64,000 bases of DNA from NCBI RefSeq assembly GCF_000733475.1, contig NZ_JPFK01000002.1, positions 199,501-263,500 of the forward strand. The letters are read 5' to 3'. A program made the translations under genes and the position numbers. The notes below the pieces were generated by a model, which was not told the DNA's origin, did not search any database, and saw only the letters and a list, made by a program, of their open reading frames with translations. This stretch comes from Mangrovimonas yunxiaonensis (GTDB taxonomy: Bacteria; Bacteroidota; Bacteroidia; Flavobacteriales; Flavobacteriaceae). This document shows positions 27,201 to 35,760 of the stretch, one piece after another (positions within the stretch are counted from its first letter, which is position 1; each line of letters begins with the position of its first letter).

Positions 27201-27713
27201 GCTGGTACAGGAACTGCTAATTATTCGTTATTTTATAATACAACTAGTGGAAATAATGGTGATGTACCGTCTAATATTTCTGGAGGAAACAACATAGAAG
27301 ACATCGATCCTAGTTATACAAACGGCTACGAGATAACAAGCAACTCACCTGCAGTTGATGCTGGTAATAACACTGCCAACCCCTTAGCACTAGACTTAAA
27401 TGCTAATAATAGAATTTCTAACACCACGATAGATCTTGGTGCTTATGAGGTACAAGCAACCTTAAGCAACAACACTATTAATATAACAAGTAACGCGTTT
27501 ATGGTTTACCCTAATCCAACAACCAACATGCTATATATAAAAACCAACCTAAATGACTACAGCTATGAATTGTATAATATTCAGGGGCAAAAAGTTATGA
27601 CATCTAAAGAAACTGTAAGCACCATAAACACCTCACAATTAGCTACGGGCGTTTATGTGTTAAAACTACATAGTCATAATAAAACACAAAGTATTAAGGT
27701 GATTAAACAGTAA
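24276..27713 (+). CDS. Secreted beta-helix (choice-of-anchor Q type) protein with T9SS sorting domain
   Basis: An 1145-residue exoprotein. Signal peptide MKKTLLYLLLFLSVTTAFSE is followed by three successive right-handed beta-helix modules, each ending in the SPAxDxG...D-L-G-x-Y-E motif (LGAYENSC near 390, LGPYENPC near 710, LGAYEVQ near 1065). The helix coils show many N-N-x-A-x-x-G-G-A-I turns (polymorphic outer membrane protein style). The third module opens with SSWANAITDLNEAL and SGDLNN. The final 75 residues are a T9SS type A sorting domain (FMVYPNPTTNMLYIK, LATGVYVLKLHSHNKTQSIK). Such proteins are adhesins or polysaccharide-active surface proteins; no catalytic residues can be assigned. 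Its promoter carries a palindrome shared with the upstream site, so the two-component pair probably controls it. Confidence 0.88.
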   Translation: MKKTLLYLLLFLSVTTAFSETIVVTSTNDSGPGTLRQAVIDANPGDKIIFDGTAGSETNPIMLSATININKAISILGRVPWLPINYPVTAYIKMNTNQRLFNIENAGDVSFSDIVFMDGYTNGVLNTYEAYGGAILVRSLSNTTSLNLTRCVFKNNYATEGGAITAISANLNAFNCTFENNSAAARGGAIVLGGNINTSRPAHFNRCKFISNTAGTNGGAILRVNANTTIYNSLFHDNTAEYGGAIAIESPATPSALEERNNTFAFNTATANASTIYLGENQQLKTYNSIHADNNSVANTIYGESNAGIDLKRLFSNNTVTVPTIIGSAPYTQIQGELGFYDAANNDFRVLAFSSTIDTGDGGLSNYLDETDLNGNPRQVGSNYDLGAYENSCNDQIVTEVTGNALGSFSKAVLNLCEGKTVYFDPITNNTPITITATSVIHRNNITLSGNGKDATVLQMEAGANQRHLFSDGKNLTIEGIHFKDGNAQVISQNPTSSSGGAILVANANLNVTHSKFTNNTTTAYGGAIVMISGNLTSKNSEYINNNATNGGAILISGGNITSTNNLYAKNAGSTQGGTIYLLESVNSVFTNDAMVDNTSTGRSGIAAFTNSNITLQNTIMLNPGNDMGRDNSSTFTANNTNFDADYSIPGSNSTFFTNPGFVDAANNNYRLSGNSPLFDIGNNSYNTEAEDLDGNSRIINGTIDLGPYENPCVMYSSDVLYVNANASGANDGSSWANAITDLNEALNLATSCSIIQEVWVAAGTYTPGTLETDSFNIPSHVKVLGGFNGTETTADERNWAENPTILSGDLNNSLTENPGDSHTIVTMLGDNAEINGFYIQWGYADDGTDNSHPAIGRSGAGVYNNGDNRIYNCAIRSNIADTPDSPEIGIGAGLVSFGGTLDIINCLFNSNTASANGGAISAESGTINLINCTITNNNANKGGGVHFYNGSVNATNTIFTNNSGVNGNINDDGGAGTGTANYSLFYNTTSGNNGDVPSNISGGNNIEDIDPSYTNGYEITSNSPAVDAGNNTANPLALDLNANNRISNTTIDLGAYEVQATLSNNTINITSNAFMVYPNPTTNMLYIKTNLNDYSYELYNIQGQKVMTSKETVSTINTSQLATGVYVLKLHSHNKTQSIKVIKQ

Positions 27714-27737
27714 GATAACACCCCCTTAATTAAAAAG

Positions 27738-27778
27738 AAAAAAGGTCAACACCAATAAATGGTAAGTTGACCTTTTTT
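27738..27778 (+). terminator. Intrinsic terminator after the beta-helix gene
   Basis: AAAAAAGGTCAAC (27738-27750) pairs with GTTGACCTTTTTT (27766-27778) around a 15-base loop; T-runs on both strands make it bidirectional, so it may also end the tRNA-Pro transcript. Confidence 0.85.
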
Positions 27779-27839
27779 ATGGGCTTTAAACTGTTAATTT
27801 GCTAACAGCTGCCTCATTACATTTAACAACAAAGAAAAG

Positions 27840-27914
27840 TCGGGATGACAGGATTCGAACCTGCGACCTCACGGCCCCCAGCCGTACGCGCTAACCGGAC
27901 TGCGCCACATCCCG
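27840..27914 (-). tRNA. tRNA-Pro (GGG)
   Basis: Read on the minus strand the sequence folds as a cloverleaf: acceptor CGGGATG paired with CATCCCG plus discriminator A, T arm GCAGG-TTCGAAT-CCTGT, anticodon stem TACGG/CCGTG with loop CTGGGGG, giving anticodon GGG, which reads CCC and CCU. The CCA end is not encoded. The sequence from here to the acyl-CoA ligase (27915-28067) holds no gene. Confidence 0.93.
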
Positions 27915-28067
27915 AAAAATTAGGGGTATACGTTTCGGCAAAAATAAAACTTTAAACCATATGTGCAGCATTATAAATCACTTTTCAAATGAAATTCTCG
28001 CAAACCCACACACAACACCTTAATAATCAGCAATAAACAAATAAAACATTCTACAAACTATTAATAT

Positions 28068-28096
28068 TTGAAAATCTTCAGTAATTTTATACTTTG
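28068..28096 (+). promoter_or_regulatory. Promoter of the acyl-CoA ligase gene
   Basis: TTG at 28068-28070 is followed after 18-19 bases by ATACTTTG (28089-28096). Transcription would start near 28102, so the in-frame TTG codon at 28094 cannot be the translation start. Confidence 0.5.
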
Positions 28097-28123
28097 CATA
28101 CCTACAATTTCCTAATATTCAAA

Positions 28124-29893
28124 ATGACAGAAATCACAAGACTTTTCGACTTTCCATACTACCAATTGGAAAACCACAACCTAGATAAGGCATTCGTAAC
28201 AAAATACCAGGGCAAATGGAGCGCTATCTCTACCAAAGAGTATATCGACAAAGCCAATGCCATAAGCAGAGCCTTATTAAAGTTGGGCGTTAATAAAGAC
28301 GATAAGATTGCAGTAATTTCCTCGACCAACCGAACCGAATGGAATATTATAGATATTGGCGTGCTGCAGTTAGGTGCGCAAAACATTCCTATTTACCCCA
28401 CCATTTCGGCTGAAGATTACGAGTATGTGTTAAACCACAGCGAGTCGATTTACTGTTTTGTATCGGATGAAGAGGTTTTTAAAAAAGTAAGCCAAGTAAA
28501 GGCCAACACCCAACTAAAAGCAGTTTACTCCTTCGACCATATTGAAGGCTGCAAACACTATTCAGAATTATTCGAACTTGGTAAAGACAACGACAACCAA
28601 AAAGACGTACAAGCTAGAATGGATGCTGTAAATCCAGATGATTTAGCAACTATTATTTATACTTCTGGAACTACAGGAAGACCTAAAGGTGTTATGTTAT
28701 CTCACTGGAACATAGTTAGTAACGCTTTAGATTCTTCTGAAAGACTTCCAGACATTAGCACCGACACCAGAGTATTAAGCTTTCTACCTATATGCCATAT
28801 TTTTGAGCGTATGCTTATTTATTTATACCAATACGCTGGAGCATCGGTATATTATGCCGAAGGTTTGGATAAAATTGGCGATAATGCCAAAGAAATTAAA
28901 CCTCATTTAATGAGTGTTGTCCCTAGACTTTTAGAGAAAGTTTATGATAAAATTATGGCAAAGGCCGAAGACCTTCCCGGCATAAAGCAAAGGTTGTTTT
29001 ATTGGGCTGTACAGCTTGGCAAACACTGGGAACCCTATGGCGAAAATGGGCGCTTTTACGAATTTAAACTAAACATTGCCAGAAAATTAATTTTTAGCAA
29101 ATGGCAAGAAGCCCTAGGCGGGCAACTACACACCATGGTATCGGGTAGTGCCCCATTACAATCAAGGCTAACTAGAATTTTCTGCGCTGCAGGTATGCAA
29201 ATTATGGAAGGTTACGGACTTACAGAAACCTCGCCTGTTATATCTGTTGGCATGTATAAAAACAACATGTTTAAAGTAGGAACCGTAGGAAAACCTATTA
29301 AAAATGTTGACGTAAAAATTGCCGAAGATGGCGAAATTTTAATAAAAGGGCCTAACGTTATGATGGGCTATTATAAAGATCCCGAAAAAACCGCCAGCGT
29401 AATGACAGGGGACTATTTCCATACTGGAGATAAAGGAGAAATAGACAACAACGGCTTTCTTAAAATTACTGGCCGGAAAAAGGAAATGTTTAAAACCTCT
29501 GGCGGAAAATACGTTATTCCCACCCTTATAGAGAACGAGCTAAAACAATCGCGATTTATAGAACAGGTCATGGTTATTGGCGAAGGTGAAAAAATGCCTG
29601 CTGCTTTTATTCAACCTAATTTCGAGTTTGTAACCGAATGGATAGAACGCAAGCACAAAAAAATCACCGCTACACCAGAAGCCATTTGCAAAGCCCATGA
29701 TATTATTGAGCGCATTCAAAAAGAAGTTGATAGGTGTAACACCAAATTTGGCAAATGGGAACAGATTAAACGCTTTGAACTCACCCCTGTTGTTTGGTCT
29801 ATAGATAGTGGCCACTTAACTCCTACCATGAAAATGAAACGGGATGTTATAAAATCCATCCATAAAAATCTTTACGATAAAATATACAGCTAA
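28124..29893 (+). CDS. Long-chain fatty acid-CoA ligase (AMP-forming)
   Basis: A 589-residue adenylate-forming enzyme that activates fatty acids to acyl-CoA. The P-loop motif IIYTSGTTGRPKGVMLSH lies near residue 180, the A5 motif MEGYGLTETSPVIS near 363, YFHTGDKGEIDNNGFLKITG near 427 and the conserved lysine-rich motif GRKKEMFKTSGGKYVIP just after. The long insertion (MSVVPRLLEKVYDKIM) is typical of the FAA1/ACSL-like bacterial ligases. ATG at 28124 (MTEITRLFDFPYY) is chosen because the longer frame from 28094 starts within the promoter. It is a single-gene unit ending in a strong terminator, and would feed the beta-oxidation operon at 32.9-39.3 kb. Confidence 0.93.
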   Translation: MTEITRLFDFPYYQLENHNLDKAFVTKYQGKWSAISTKEYIDKANAISRALLKLGVNKDDKIAVISSTNRTEWNIIDIGVLQLGAQNIPIYPTISAEDYEYVLNHSESIYCFVSDEEVFKKVSQVKANTQLKAVYSFDHIEGCKHYSELFELGKDNDNQKDVQARMDAVNPDDLATIIYTSGTTGRPKGVMLSHWNIVSNALDSSERLPDISTDTRVLSFLPICHIFERMLIYLYQYAGASVYYAEGLDKIGDNAKEIKPHLMSVVPRLLEKVYDKIMAKAEDLPGIKQRLFYWAVQLGKHWEPYGENGRFYEFKLNIARKLIFSKWQEALGGQLHTMVSGSAPLQSRLTRIFCAAGMQIMEGYGLTETSPVISVGMYKNNMFKVGTVGKPIKNVDVKIAEDGEILIKGPNVMMGYYKDPEKTASVMTGDYFHTGDKGEIDNNGFLKITGRKKEMFKTSGGKYVIPTLIENELKQSRFIEQVMVIGEGEKMPAAFIQPNFEFVTEWIERKHKKITATPEAICKAHDIIERIQKEVDRCNTKFGKWEQIKRFELTPVVWSIDSGHLTPTMKMKRDVIKSIHKNLYDKIYS

Positions 29894-29906
29894 TTAACAC
29901 TAAAAT

Positions 29907-29941
29907 AAAAAGGCGTTTCATATAATATGAAACGCCTTTTT
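29907..29941 (+). terminator. Bidirectional terminator between convergent genes
   Basis: AAAAAGGCGTTTCATA (29907-29922) and TATGAAACGCCTTTTT (29926-29941) form a perfect 16-bp stem with a three-base loop, serving the acyl-CoA ligase and the convergent T9SS protein gene. Confidence 0.9.
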
Positions 29942-29964
29942 GCAATCTATTTAGGTTAAACGAT

Positions 29965-32385
29965 TTATTTAACGATTAGCTTTTTAGTAGATACCTCTCC
30001 CCCATTTTGTAAAGCTACAAAGTACATTCCTGAAGGAATATTGTTAAGTGCTACATCTAATTTAGGAGACGATAAACGGTCTGTCGCTTGAGCAAAAATT
30101 AATTTACCGGTAGCATCAAACACTTTTACATCGATTGCCTGGTTAAGGTACTTGCTTAAATTCAACGTTACCTGACCGTTATCTGTTGGGTTTGGATATA
30201 TGGTCCAGTCCTCCAATGTTTTTACTTGCTGCTTGCCCAACGAGGCTACTGCTGTTTTAGATGCATCCGCTTGGTCGTCTGGACAACCCCAAGATACTAG
30301 GTATTCCCATTGTGCACGCCCTCCATCTCCACAAGAGACACTAATGTCTGAAGACACATGAAACGTTACGGTATCGCCTGTACTTACCACACTTACATTT
30401 GAAAGGTTTGTTGTATAGGGACTATCGTTATTAAACAACACTGTAGTTCCATCTGAATCCAATATTCTAAGGTCATCATAACCCGTCTCTATGCTCCCTG
30501 CTATAAAATCTATATGTACTGGAGAACCATCATTACTTGTATAAGAGAATTGGGTGTTTTCACTATTCCCATAGCAATAGGTTTCAATGGCCTCGTAACC
30601 ACATGGAATCTCACAACTTATATCATAGTTCAATGACACATACCCTCTTGTGCTACAACTGGTACTGGAATCTGAATCAATCATTACAGAAATGGTATCG
30701 CCTGTACTAACAATTTCAAGTCCTGCTAGATTTCCAGAACTTCCGTAACCATTGTATAGTTCTGTTACCCCATCAGAGTCCAAAACAATAAATTTATCAT
30801 AACCATATTCAACATACCCAGCATTAACCACTAATTTTAACGGAAGGCCTTCGGCGCTGGTGTATGTAAACATAGTCGCATCATTGTCAGAATAGCAATA
30901 CTCATTGTTTACAGGTGTATCGCAGTCTACCATAACCGGTGATGTATCTAAACACGATACATTAAGGCTATAATTTCCTTCAGAATTGTCTCCTGTTACA
31001 TAAATATAATACAAGGTTCCTTGTTCGGCATCAAAACTTAATTTAGAGTTTAAGCCAGCACCAGAATCGTTATCGGCATCCACACATACCAAGGCATCAC
31101 AACTTCCTGTAAACAGTCCTAAACGCGTATCGTAACCAGAACCGTCGGTATCTATGGTTACCCGCATGTTTGGATCGTCGGTTTGATAGGTGTACCAAAC
31201 CCCGCCTGATTGCCCTAAATTGTTATAATCGCAAAGCATACCTTCGTTTATTGGTGCGCCTACAGTACTTCCTGTAGCACCGCTATCACAGCTTACCATG
31301 CTTGCTTTATAGCAAGGGTTTTCCATGGTGGTAAAGCTGTATTCCATACAACCTTCTGCTGCACCATTGCCGTTATAAGGCGTTACGGTAACGTAGTAAG
31401 TTGTATTATAAGCAAAGGCACCACCGTTATAATTGGTGACATTACCAACATCTTGAGCACTCAATATGTCATTGCCTCCAGAAGTAGTTCCAATAGATAA
31501 ATAATACCCATCTACAATACCTGTTACGCCAGACCAAGAAATTTCTGTATTTATAGATACTTCTTCGGCACCGTTTTCTGGCACTACCTCAGCCACACAC
31601 GATGGAGCCGTATCACATGTTACACTACCACAAGCACCAAGCAAATCGCCATGTGCCAAATGGTTTTCAACGGCATTTGCTGACACACAAAGCGTAGAAT
31701 AGTTACCTTCGTCATCCACATGGCAAATGAGCACTTTACCATTGTTTACGTTGTTACTGCAAACCACATCTTGTACCAACACTGTAAACGAAGCCGATAA
31801 ACTACTATGGGAATCGGACACCGCAACAGTATATTCCGATTGCTCTGTAGGGCATACCGTAATGCTTTCGCTGGTTTCTCCAGTACTCCACAAAACGCTA
31901 TAATCTCCTGTACCGCCTTCTACACTAACAACTAGCTCAGCACATGCTGCCGGGTCGTAGCCTTGGTAAACAGTATGGCAGGACTCATTAATATTAATGC
32001 TTAAAGGCACAAAGCATAAAGCGCTTTCTACGTTAATTTGGTGACCAGAGTCTCCTGACCCCAAAAGGTTACCACCATTGTCGTAAATTTCATAAGACAC
32101 TTCGTTAGCATACCACCCTCCACCATTCCATACGGTAGTTATGGTTGCGCCATCGGTTACAGCAAAGTAAACAGAAAATTCATCGCCACCGCCTTGGCTC
32201 GAATAAAGCTGGATATTGTCTAAAACAACAACCCCATCAACCAAAACGTCAATGGTATTACCGTTCCAGCCATCCCCCCAAGAGTCTATCATTTTAAGTT
32301 CAAAATCACATTGATTTTGGGCATAAGTTACATACAACAATGCCGAACTTAATAAGGCAAAGCATAACAGAGTAAGTTTTTTCAT
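29965..32385 (-). CDS. Large T9SS-secreted protein with CUB-like repeats
   Basis: An 806-residue exoprotein. Residues 1-22 (MKKLTLLCFALLSSALLYVTYA) are a signal peptide. A C-rich N-terminal domain begins CDFELKMIDSWGDGWNGNTI, a motif seen in many flavobacterial surface proteins. An FN3-like region (PENGAEEVSINTEISWSGVT), a PPC-like domain (GVWYTYQTDDPNMRVTIDTD) and two tandem CUB-like repeats follow; the repeats share CY..DN/SE..FTYTS.DG, GYDKFIVLDSDGVTELYN and IVSTGDT. The C-terminus is a T9SS type A sorting domain (WTIYPNPTDNGQVTLNLS, IPSGMYFVALQNG, KKLIVK). It is probably a cell-surface or secreted adhesion/binding protein; no catalytic motif was found. Acidic, cysteine-rich repeats suggest calcium and disulphide stabilisation. 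Confidence 0.88.
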   Translation of the reverse strand: MKKLTLLCFALLSSALLYVTYAQNQCDFELKMIDSWGDGWNGNTIDVLVDGVVVLDNIQLYSSQGGGDEFSVYFAVTDGATITTVWNGGGWYANEVSYEIYDNGGNLLGSGDSGHQINVESALCFVPLSININESCHTVYQGYDPAACAELVVSVEGGTGDYSVLWSTGETSESITVCPTEQSEYTVAVSDSHSSLSASFTVLVQDVVCSNNVNNGKVLICHVDDEGNYSTLCVSANAVENHLAHGDLLGACGSVTCDTAPSCVAEVVPENGAEEVSINTEISWSGVTGIVDGYYLSIGTTSGGNDILSAQDVGNVTNYNGGAFAYNTTYYVTVTPYNGNGAAEGCMEYSFTTMENPCYKASMVSCDSGATGSTVGAPINEGMLCDYNNLGQSGGVWYTYQTDDPNMRVTIDTDGSGYDTRLGLFTGSCDALVCVDADNDSGAGLNSKLSFDAEQGTLYYIYVTGDNSEGNYSLNVSCLDTSPVMVDCDTPVNNEYCYSDNDATMFTYTSAEGLPLKLVVNAGYVEYGYDKFIVLDSDGVTELYNGYGSSGNLAGLEIVSTGDTISVMIDSDSSTSCSTRGYVSLNYDISCEIPCGYEAIETYCYGNSENTQFSYTSNDGSPVHIDFIAGSIETGYDDLRILDSDGTTVLFNNDSPYTTNLSNVSVVSTGDTVTFHVSSDISVSCGDGGRAQWEYLVSWGCPDDQADASKTAVASLGKQQVKTLEDWTIYPNPTDNGQVTLNLSKYLNQAIDVKVFDATGKLIFAQATDRLSSPKLDVALNNIPSGMYFVALQNGGEVSTKKLIVK

Positions 32386-32812
32386 AAAAAAAGATTTAAG
32401 TAATTAATTAAATAGCGCCACACAATAAGTTTTTAATACCTAATGGTTGTGTTGAAAACGCGTAAAACTATGTTCTTTTGAAATTCCGTTTTGGGGATTT
32501 GGAAGTTTCTTGTTTTTGGATGTTGTATGTAGGTTATCCAATGCGGTAAAAATAGTCTGCAAAGCTCCAAACAAGCAAAAAACTCACTACTGCAAAACTA
32601 CTAAAACCCCATTTTTAAGCTTATTTTATTGATAAGTCATCAATTCTTTTGCTTTTTATTCGATTAAATGCAATTTTAATAGTTAAAATTTAAATACTTT
32701 TACAAGGCGTTTTTATCTAAAAAATTATTCCATACATAAAGCGCCTTGAAAAACGACTTTTTAAAAGTGTTTTACCCCCTATCAAAACCATTTTTTATGT
32801 TAAATTATCTTT
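32386..32812. other. Gene-free AT-rich region between divergent genes
   Basis: No ORF longer than about 12 codons with sensible composition is seen. On the minus strand CAAAACTA (32593-32600, TAGTTTTG reversed) is a possible -7 element for the T9SS protein gene, which would give a leader of about 200 bases. A weak 6-bp inverted repeat (ACACAA/TTGTGT, 32420-32451) lies close to that gene. Nothing else stands out. Confidence 0.5.
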
Positions 32813-32850
32813 ATTTACTATGCATGCATAATAAATTTTTATTATATTTG
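32813..32850 (+). promoter_or_regulatory. MarR promoter with a 24-bp operator-like palindrome
   Basis: A perfect TATATTTG (32843-32850) is the -7 element. The -33 region is occupied by a 24-bp palindrome (32813-32836) with core ATGCATGCAT and only one mismatched base pair. A repressor bound there would block polymerase, so it is the likely operator of the MarR protein encoded 20 bases downstream. Confidence 0.65.
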
Positions 32851-32870
32851 GAATCATTTAAGCATTAATA

Positions 32871-33314
32871 ATGAAAGACAAAACCATCGATTATGTTTTG
32901 CGAACCACCTGGTTAGCCGTAAATAAAATGTATAACGAAGAGGCCTCGAAGTTCGACAGCACCATGGCAACAGGATTCACCCTGTTAAGCATCGACCCCG
33001 AGAAAGGCACGCCTTCTACTTCTTTAGGCCCCAAAATGGGCATGGAGGCAACATCGTTGTCCAGGATATTAAAGACCATGGAAACCCGAGGCTTAATAGA
33101 GCGCAGACCTAACCCCGAGGATGGTCGCGGTGTTCTTATTCACCTTACCGAGTTTGGTCGTGAAAAACGGGCCTACTCCCGCGAAAAGGTACTCACCTTT
33201 AACGAAGCCATTCGCCATAACATTTCAGAAGAAAAAATAAATCATTTCTATGAGGTTGCAGAGCTTATTAACGAGATGATTTCAAACAAAAAAATCTATA
33301 ACCAAGATAAATAA
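32871..33314 (+). CDS. MarR-family transcriptional regulator of the beta-oxidation operon
   Basis: A 147-residue winged-helix protein: SLGPKMGMEATSLSRILKTM is the recognition helix region and LIERRPNPEDGRGVLIHLTEFG is the wing (the D-x-R-x motif of MarR proteins). It heads an operon with fatty acid oxidation genes, so acyl-CoA or a fatty acid is the likely ligand, acting as inducer. The 24-bp palindrome over its own promoter indicates autorepression. Twelve bases separate it from the dehydrogenase/hydratase gene. Confidence 0.88.
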   Translation: MKDKTIDYVLRTTWLAVNKMYNEEASKFDSTMATGFTLLSIDPEKGTPSTSLGPKMGMEATSLSRILKTMETRGLIERRPNPEDGRGVLIHLTEFGREKRAYSREKVLTFNEAIRHNISEEKINHFYEVAELINEMISNKKIYNQDK

Positions 33315-33326
33315 CAACATACTATA

Positions 33327-35735
33327 ATGAGTAAACGAATTATTAACAAAGTAGCCGTTATCGGATCCGGAATTATGGGTAGCGGTATCGCTTGCCATTT
33401 TGCTAACATTGGCGTAGAGGTATTGCTATTGGACATTGTGCCACGCGAGCTTACCGATGCCGAAAAAGCCAAAGGCTTAACGCTTGAAGATAAAATAGTA
33501 CGAAACCGATTAGTAAACACCTCTTTACAAACAGCATTAAAATCGAAACCCTCGCCTATTTACCACCAAAAGTTTGCCAGTAGAATTACCACAGGAAATT
33601 TAGAAGATGATATCGCTAAAGTTGCCGATGTCGATTGGATTATCGAAGTGGTTGTCGAGCGCTTAGACATAAAAAAACAGGTTCTCGAAAGCCTAGACAA
33701 ACACCGCAAGCCGGGCACGCTAATCACATCGAACACCTCTGGTATTCCTATTAAGTTTATGAGTGAAGGTAGAAGCGACGATTTTCAAAAGCATTTCTGC
33801 GGCACGCACTTTTTTAATCCGGCACGTTACTTAAAATTATTCGAAATCATTCCAGGACCTAAAACATCGCAAGAAGTCCTTGATTTTTTAAATGGCTACG
33901 GCGAGCAGTTTCTTGGAAAAACCTCGGTGGTAGCCAAAGACACCCCAGCCTTTATTGGCAACCGCATTGGTATCTTCGGTATCCAATCTTTGTTTCACCA
34001 AGTAAAAGATTTAGGCTTAACTATTGAAGAAGTCGATAAATTAACCGGCCCTGTTATTGGTCGGCCAAAATCGGCCACTTTCCGTACTGTCGACGTGGTT
34101 GGGCTAGACACCTTGGTGCATGTAGCCAATGGCATTTACGACAATTGCCCAGACGACGAAGCCCATGAGCTCTTTAAGCTCCCTAATTTCATTAATACCA
34201 TGATGGAAAACAAATGGCTGGGCAGCAAAACTGGACAAGGCTTTTATAAAAAAATTAAAGGGGACGATGGTAAAAGCGAGATTTTATCGCTCGACCTCGA
34301 CACCCTAGAATATAGAAAAAAGAAATCGGCAAAATTTGCCACCCTAGAACTTACCAAAACGGTCGATAAGGTTATAGACCGCTTCCCTATTCTAATAGCC
34401 GGCAAAGACAAAGCGGGTGATTTTTACCGTAAGAATTTTGCGGCCATGTTTGCTTATGTATCCAACAGAATACCAGAAATCACCGACGAGCTTTACAAAA
34501 TAGACGATGCCATGAAAGCCGGTTTTGGTTGGGAACACGGGCCTTTCCAGATTTGGGATGCCATAGGTGTTGAGAAAGGTTTAGACATTATGAAAACCGA
34601 AGGCTACGAACCAGCAGCTTGGGTAAACGACATGTTAGCTTCGGGTAGCAAAGCGTTCTATACCGTAAAAGATGGCGCCACGTATTTCTACGATATTCCA
34701 TCAAAATCACAAACCAAAGTTCCTGGGCAAGATGCCTTTATTATTTTAGACAACATTAGAAAATCGAAAGAAGTCTTTAAAAACTCTGGCGTAGTCATTG
34801 AAGATTTAGGCGATGGTATTTTAAACTGTGAGTTTCAAAGTAAAATGAACACCATTGGTGGTGACGTACTAGCTGGATTGAACAAAGCGGTTGACTTGGC
34901 CGAAAAAGACTTTCAAGGTTTGGTTGTTGGAAACCAAGCGGCAAACTTTTCGGTGGGTGCCAACATTGGAATGATATTTATGATGGCCGTCGAGCAAGAA
35001 TACGACGAACTGAACATGGCCATTAAAATGTTTCAGGAAACCATGATGCGCATGCGCTACTCGGCTATTCCAACCGTAGCAGCACCACACGGCATGACAC
35101 TTGGTGGTGGTTGTGAACTATCGCTTCATGCCGACAAAGTAGTGGCCGCTGCAGAAACCTACATCGGGCTTGTAGAGTTTGGTGTTGGGGTTATTCCTGG
35201 CGGTGGCGGTTCCAAAGAAATGGCGCTAAGAGCTTCCGATCAATTTCATAAAGGCGATGTAAAACTTAATGTGCTACAAGAATACTTCATGACCATTGGT
35301 ATGGCAAAAGTATCTACCTCGGCCTACGAAGCTTTCGATTTGGGTATTCTTCAAAAAGGAAAAGATGTGGTTGTGGTAAATAAAGAGCGACAAATCGCCA
35401 CGGCAAAAGCCTATGCCAAACTAATGGCAGAACAAGGTTATACAAAACCTATAAGACGCAAAGATGTTAAGGTTTTAGGTAAGCAAGCTTTAGGAATGTT
35501 CTTGGTAGGAACAGATGCCATGGAAGCCAGTAAGTACATTAGCGAACACGACCAAAAAATTGCTAACAAACTCGCCTATGTCATGGCTGGTGGCGATTTA
35601 AGTGAACCTACTCTAGTAAGCGAAGATTATTTATTAGATCTAGAACGCGAAGCCTTTTTAAGTCTTTGTACCGAAAGAAAAACTTTGGAACGTATTCAGC
35701 ATATGTTAAAAACAGGAAAACCACTTCGCAACTAG
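33327..35735 (+). CDS. 3-hydroxyacyl-CoA dehydrogenase / enoyl-CoA hydratase (FadN type)
   Basis: An 802-residue bifunctional beta-oxidation enzyme with the dehydrogenase first and the hydratase last, the FadN order rather than the FadB order. The NAD-binding fold starts VAVIGSGIMGSGIACHFANIG, the dehydrogenase has SNTSGIPI and GTHFFNPARYLKLFEIIPG (catalytic His) and DTPAFIGNRIG. The C-terminal crotonase part has FSVGANIGMIF (oxyanion hole), HGMTLGGGCELSLHADKVV and LVEFGVGVIPGGGGSKEMAL with the catalytic Glu positions. It is the main enzyme of the operon controlled by the MarR gene. A hairpin (CGCAA/TTGCG) spans the stop codon, followed by repeat sequence and an inserted small gene. Confidence 0.94.
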   Translation: MSKRIINKVAVIGSGIMGSGIACHFANIGVEVLLLDIVPRELTDAEKAKGLTLEDKIVRNRLVNTSLQTALKSKPSPIYHQKFASRITTGNLEDDIAKVADVDWIIEVVVERLDIKKQVLESLDKHRKPGTLITSNTSGIPIKFMSEGRSDDFQKHFCGTHFFNPARYLKLFEIIPGPKTSQEVLDFLNGYGEQFLGKTSVVAKDTPAFIGNRIGIFGIQSLFHQVKDLGLTIEEVDKLTGPVIGRPKSATFRTVDVVGLDTLVHVANGIYDNCPDDEAHELFKLPNFINTMMENKWLGSKTGQGFYKKIKGDDGKSEILSLDLDTLEYRKKKSAKFATLELTKTVDKVIDRFPILIAGKDKAGDFYRKNFAAMFAYVSNRIPEITDELYKIDDAMKAGFGWEHGPFQIWDAIGVEKGLDIMKTEGYEPAAWVNDMLASGSKAFYTVKDGATYFYDIPSKSQTKVPGQDAFIILDNIRKSKEVFKNSGVVIEDLGDGILNCEFQSKMNTIGGDVLAGLNKAVDLAEKDFQGLVVGNQAANFSVGANIGMIFMMAVEQEYDELNMAIKMFQETMMRMRYSAIPTVAAPHGMTLGGGCELSLHADKVVAAAETYIGLVEFGVGVIPGGGGSKEMALRASDQFHKGDVKLNVLQEYFMTIGMAKVSTSAYEAFDLGILQKGKDVVVVNKERQIATAKAYAKLMAEQGYTKPIRRKDVKVLGKQALGMFLVGTDAMEASKYISEHDQKIANKLAYVMAGGDLSEPTLVSEDYLLDLEREAFLSLCTERKTLERIQHMLKTGKPLRN

Positions 35736-35760
35736 TTGCGAGAAGTAGTTAGTATATAGA

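Noticed and set aside
32301-32319. 8-bp hairpin CAAAATCA/TGATTTTG near the start of the T9SS gene
   Set aside because: Short stem inside coding sequence, likely to arise by chance in AT-rich DNA.
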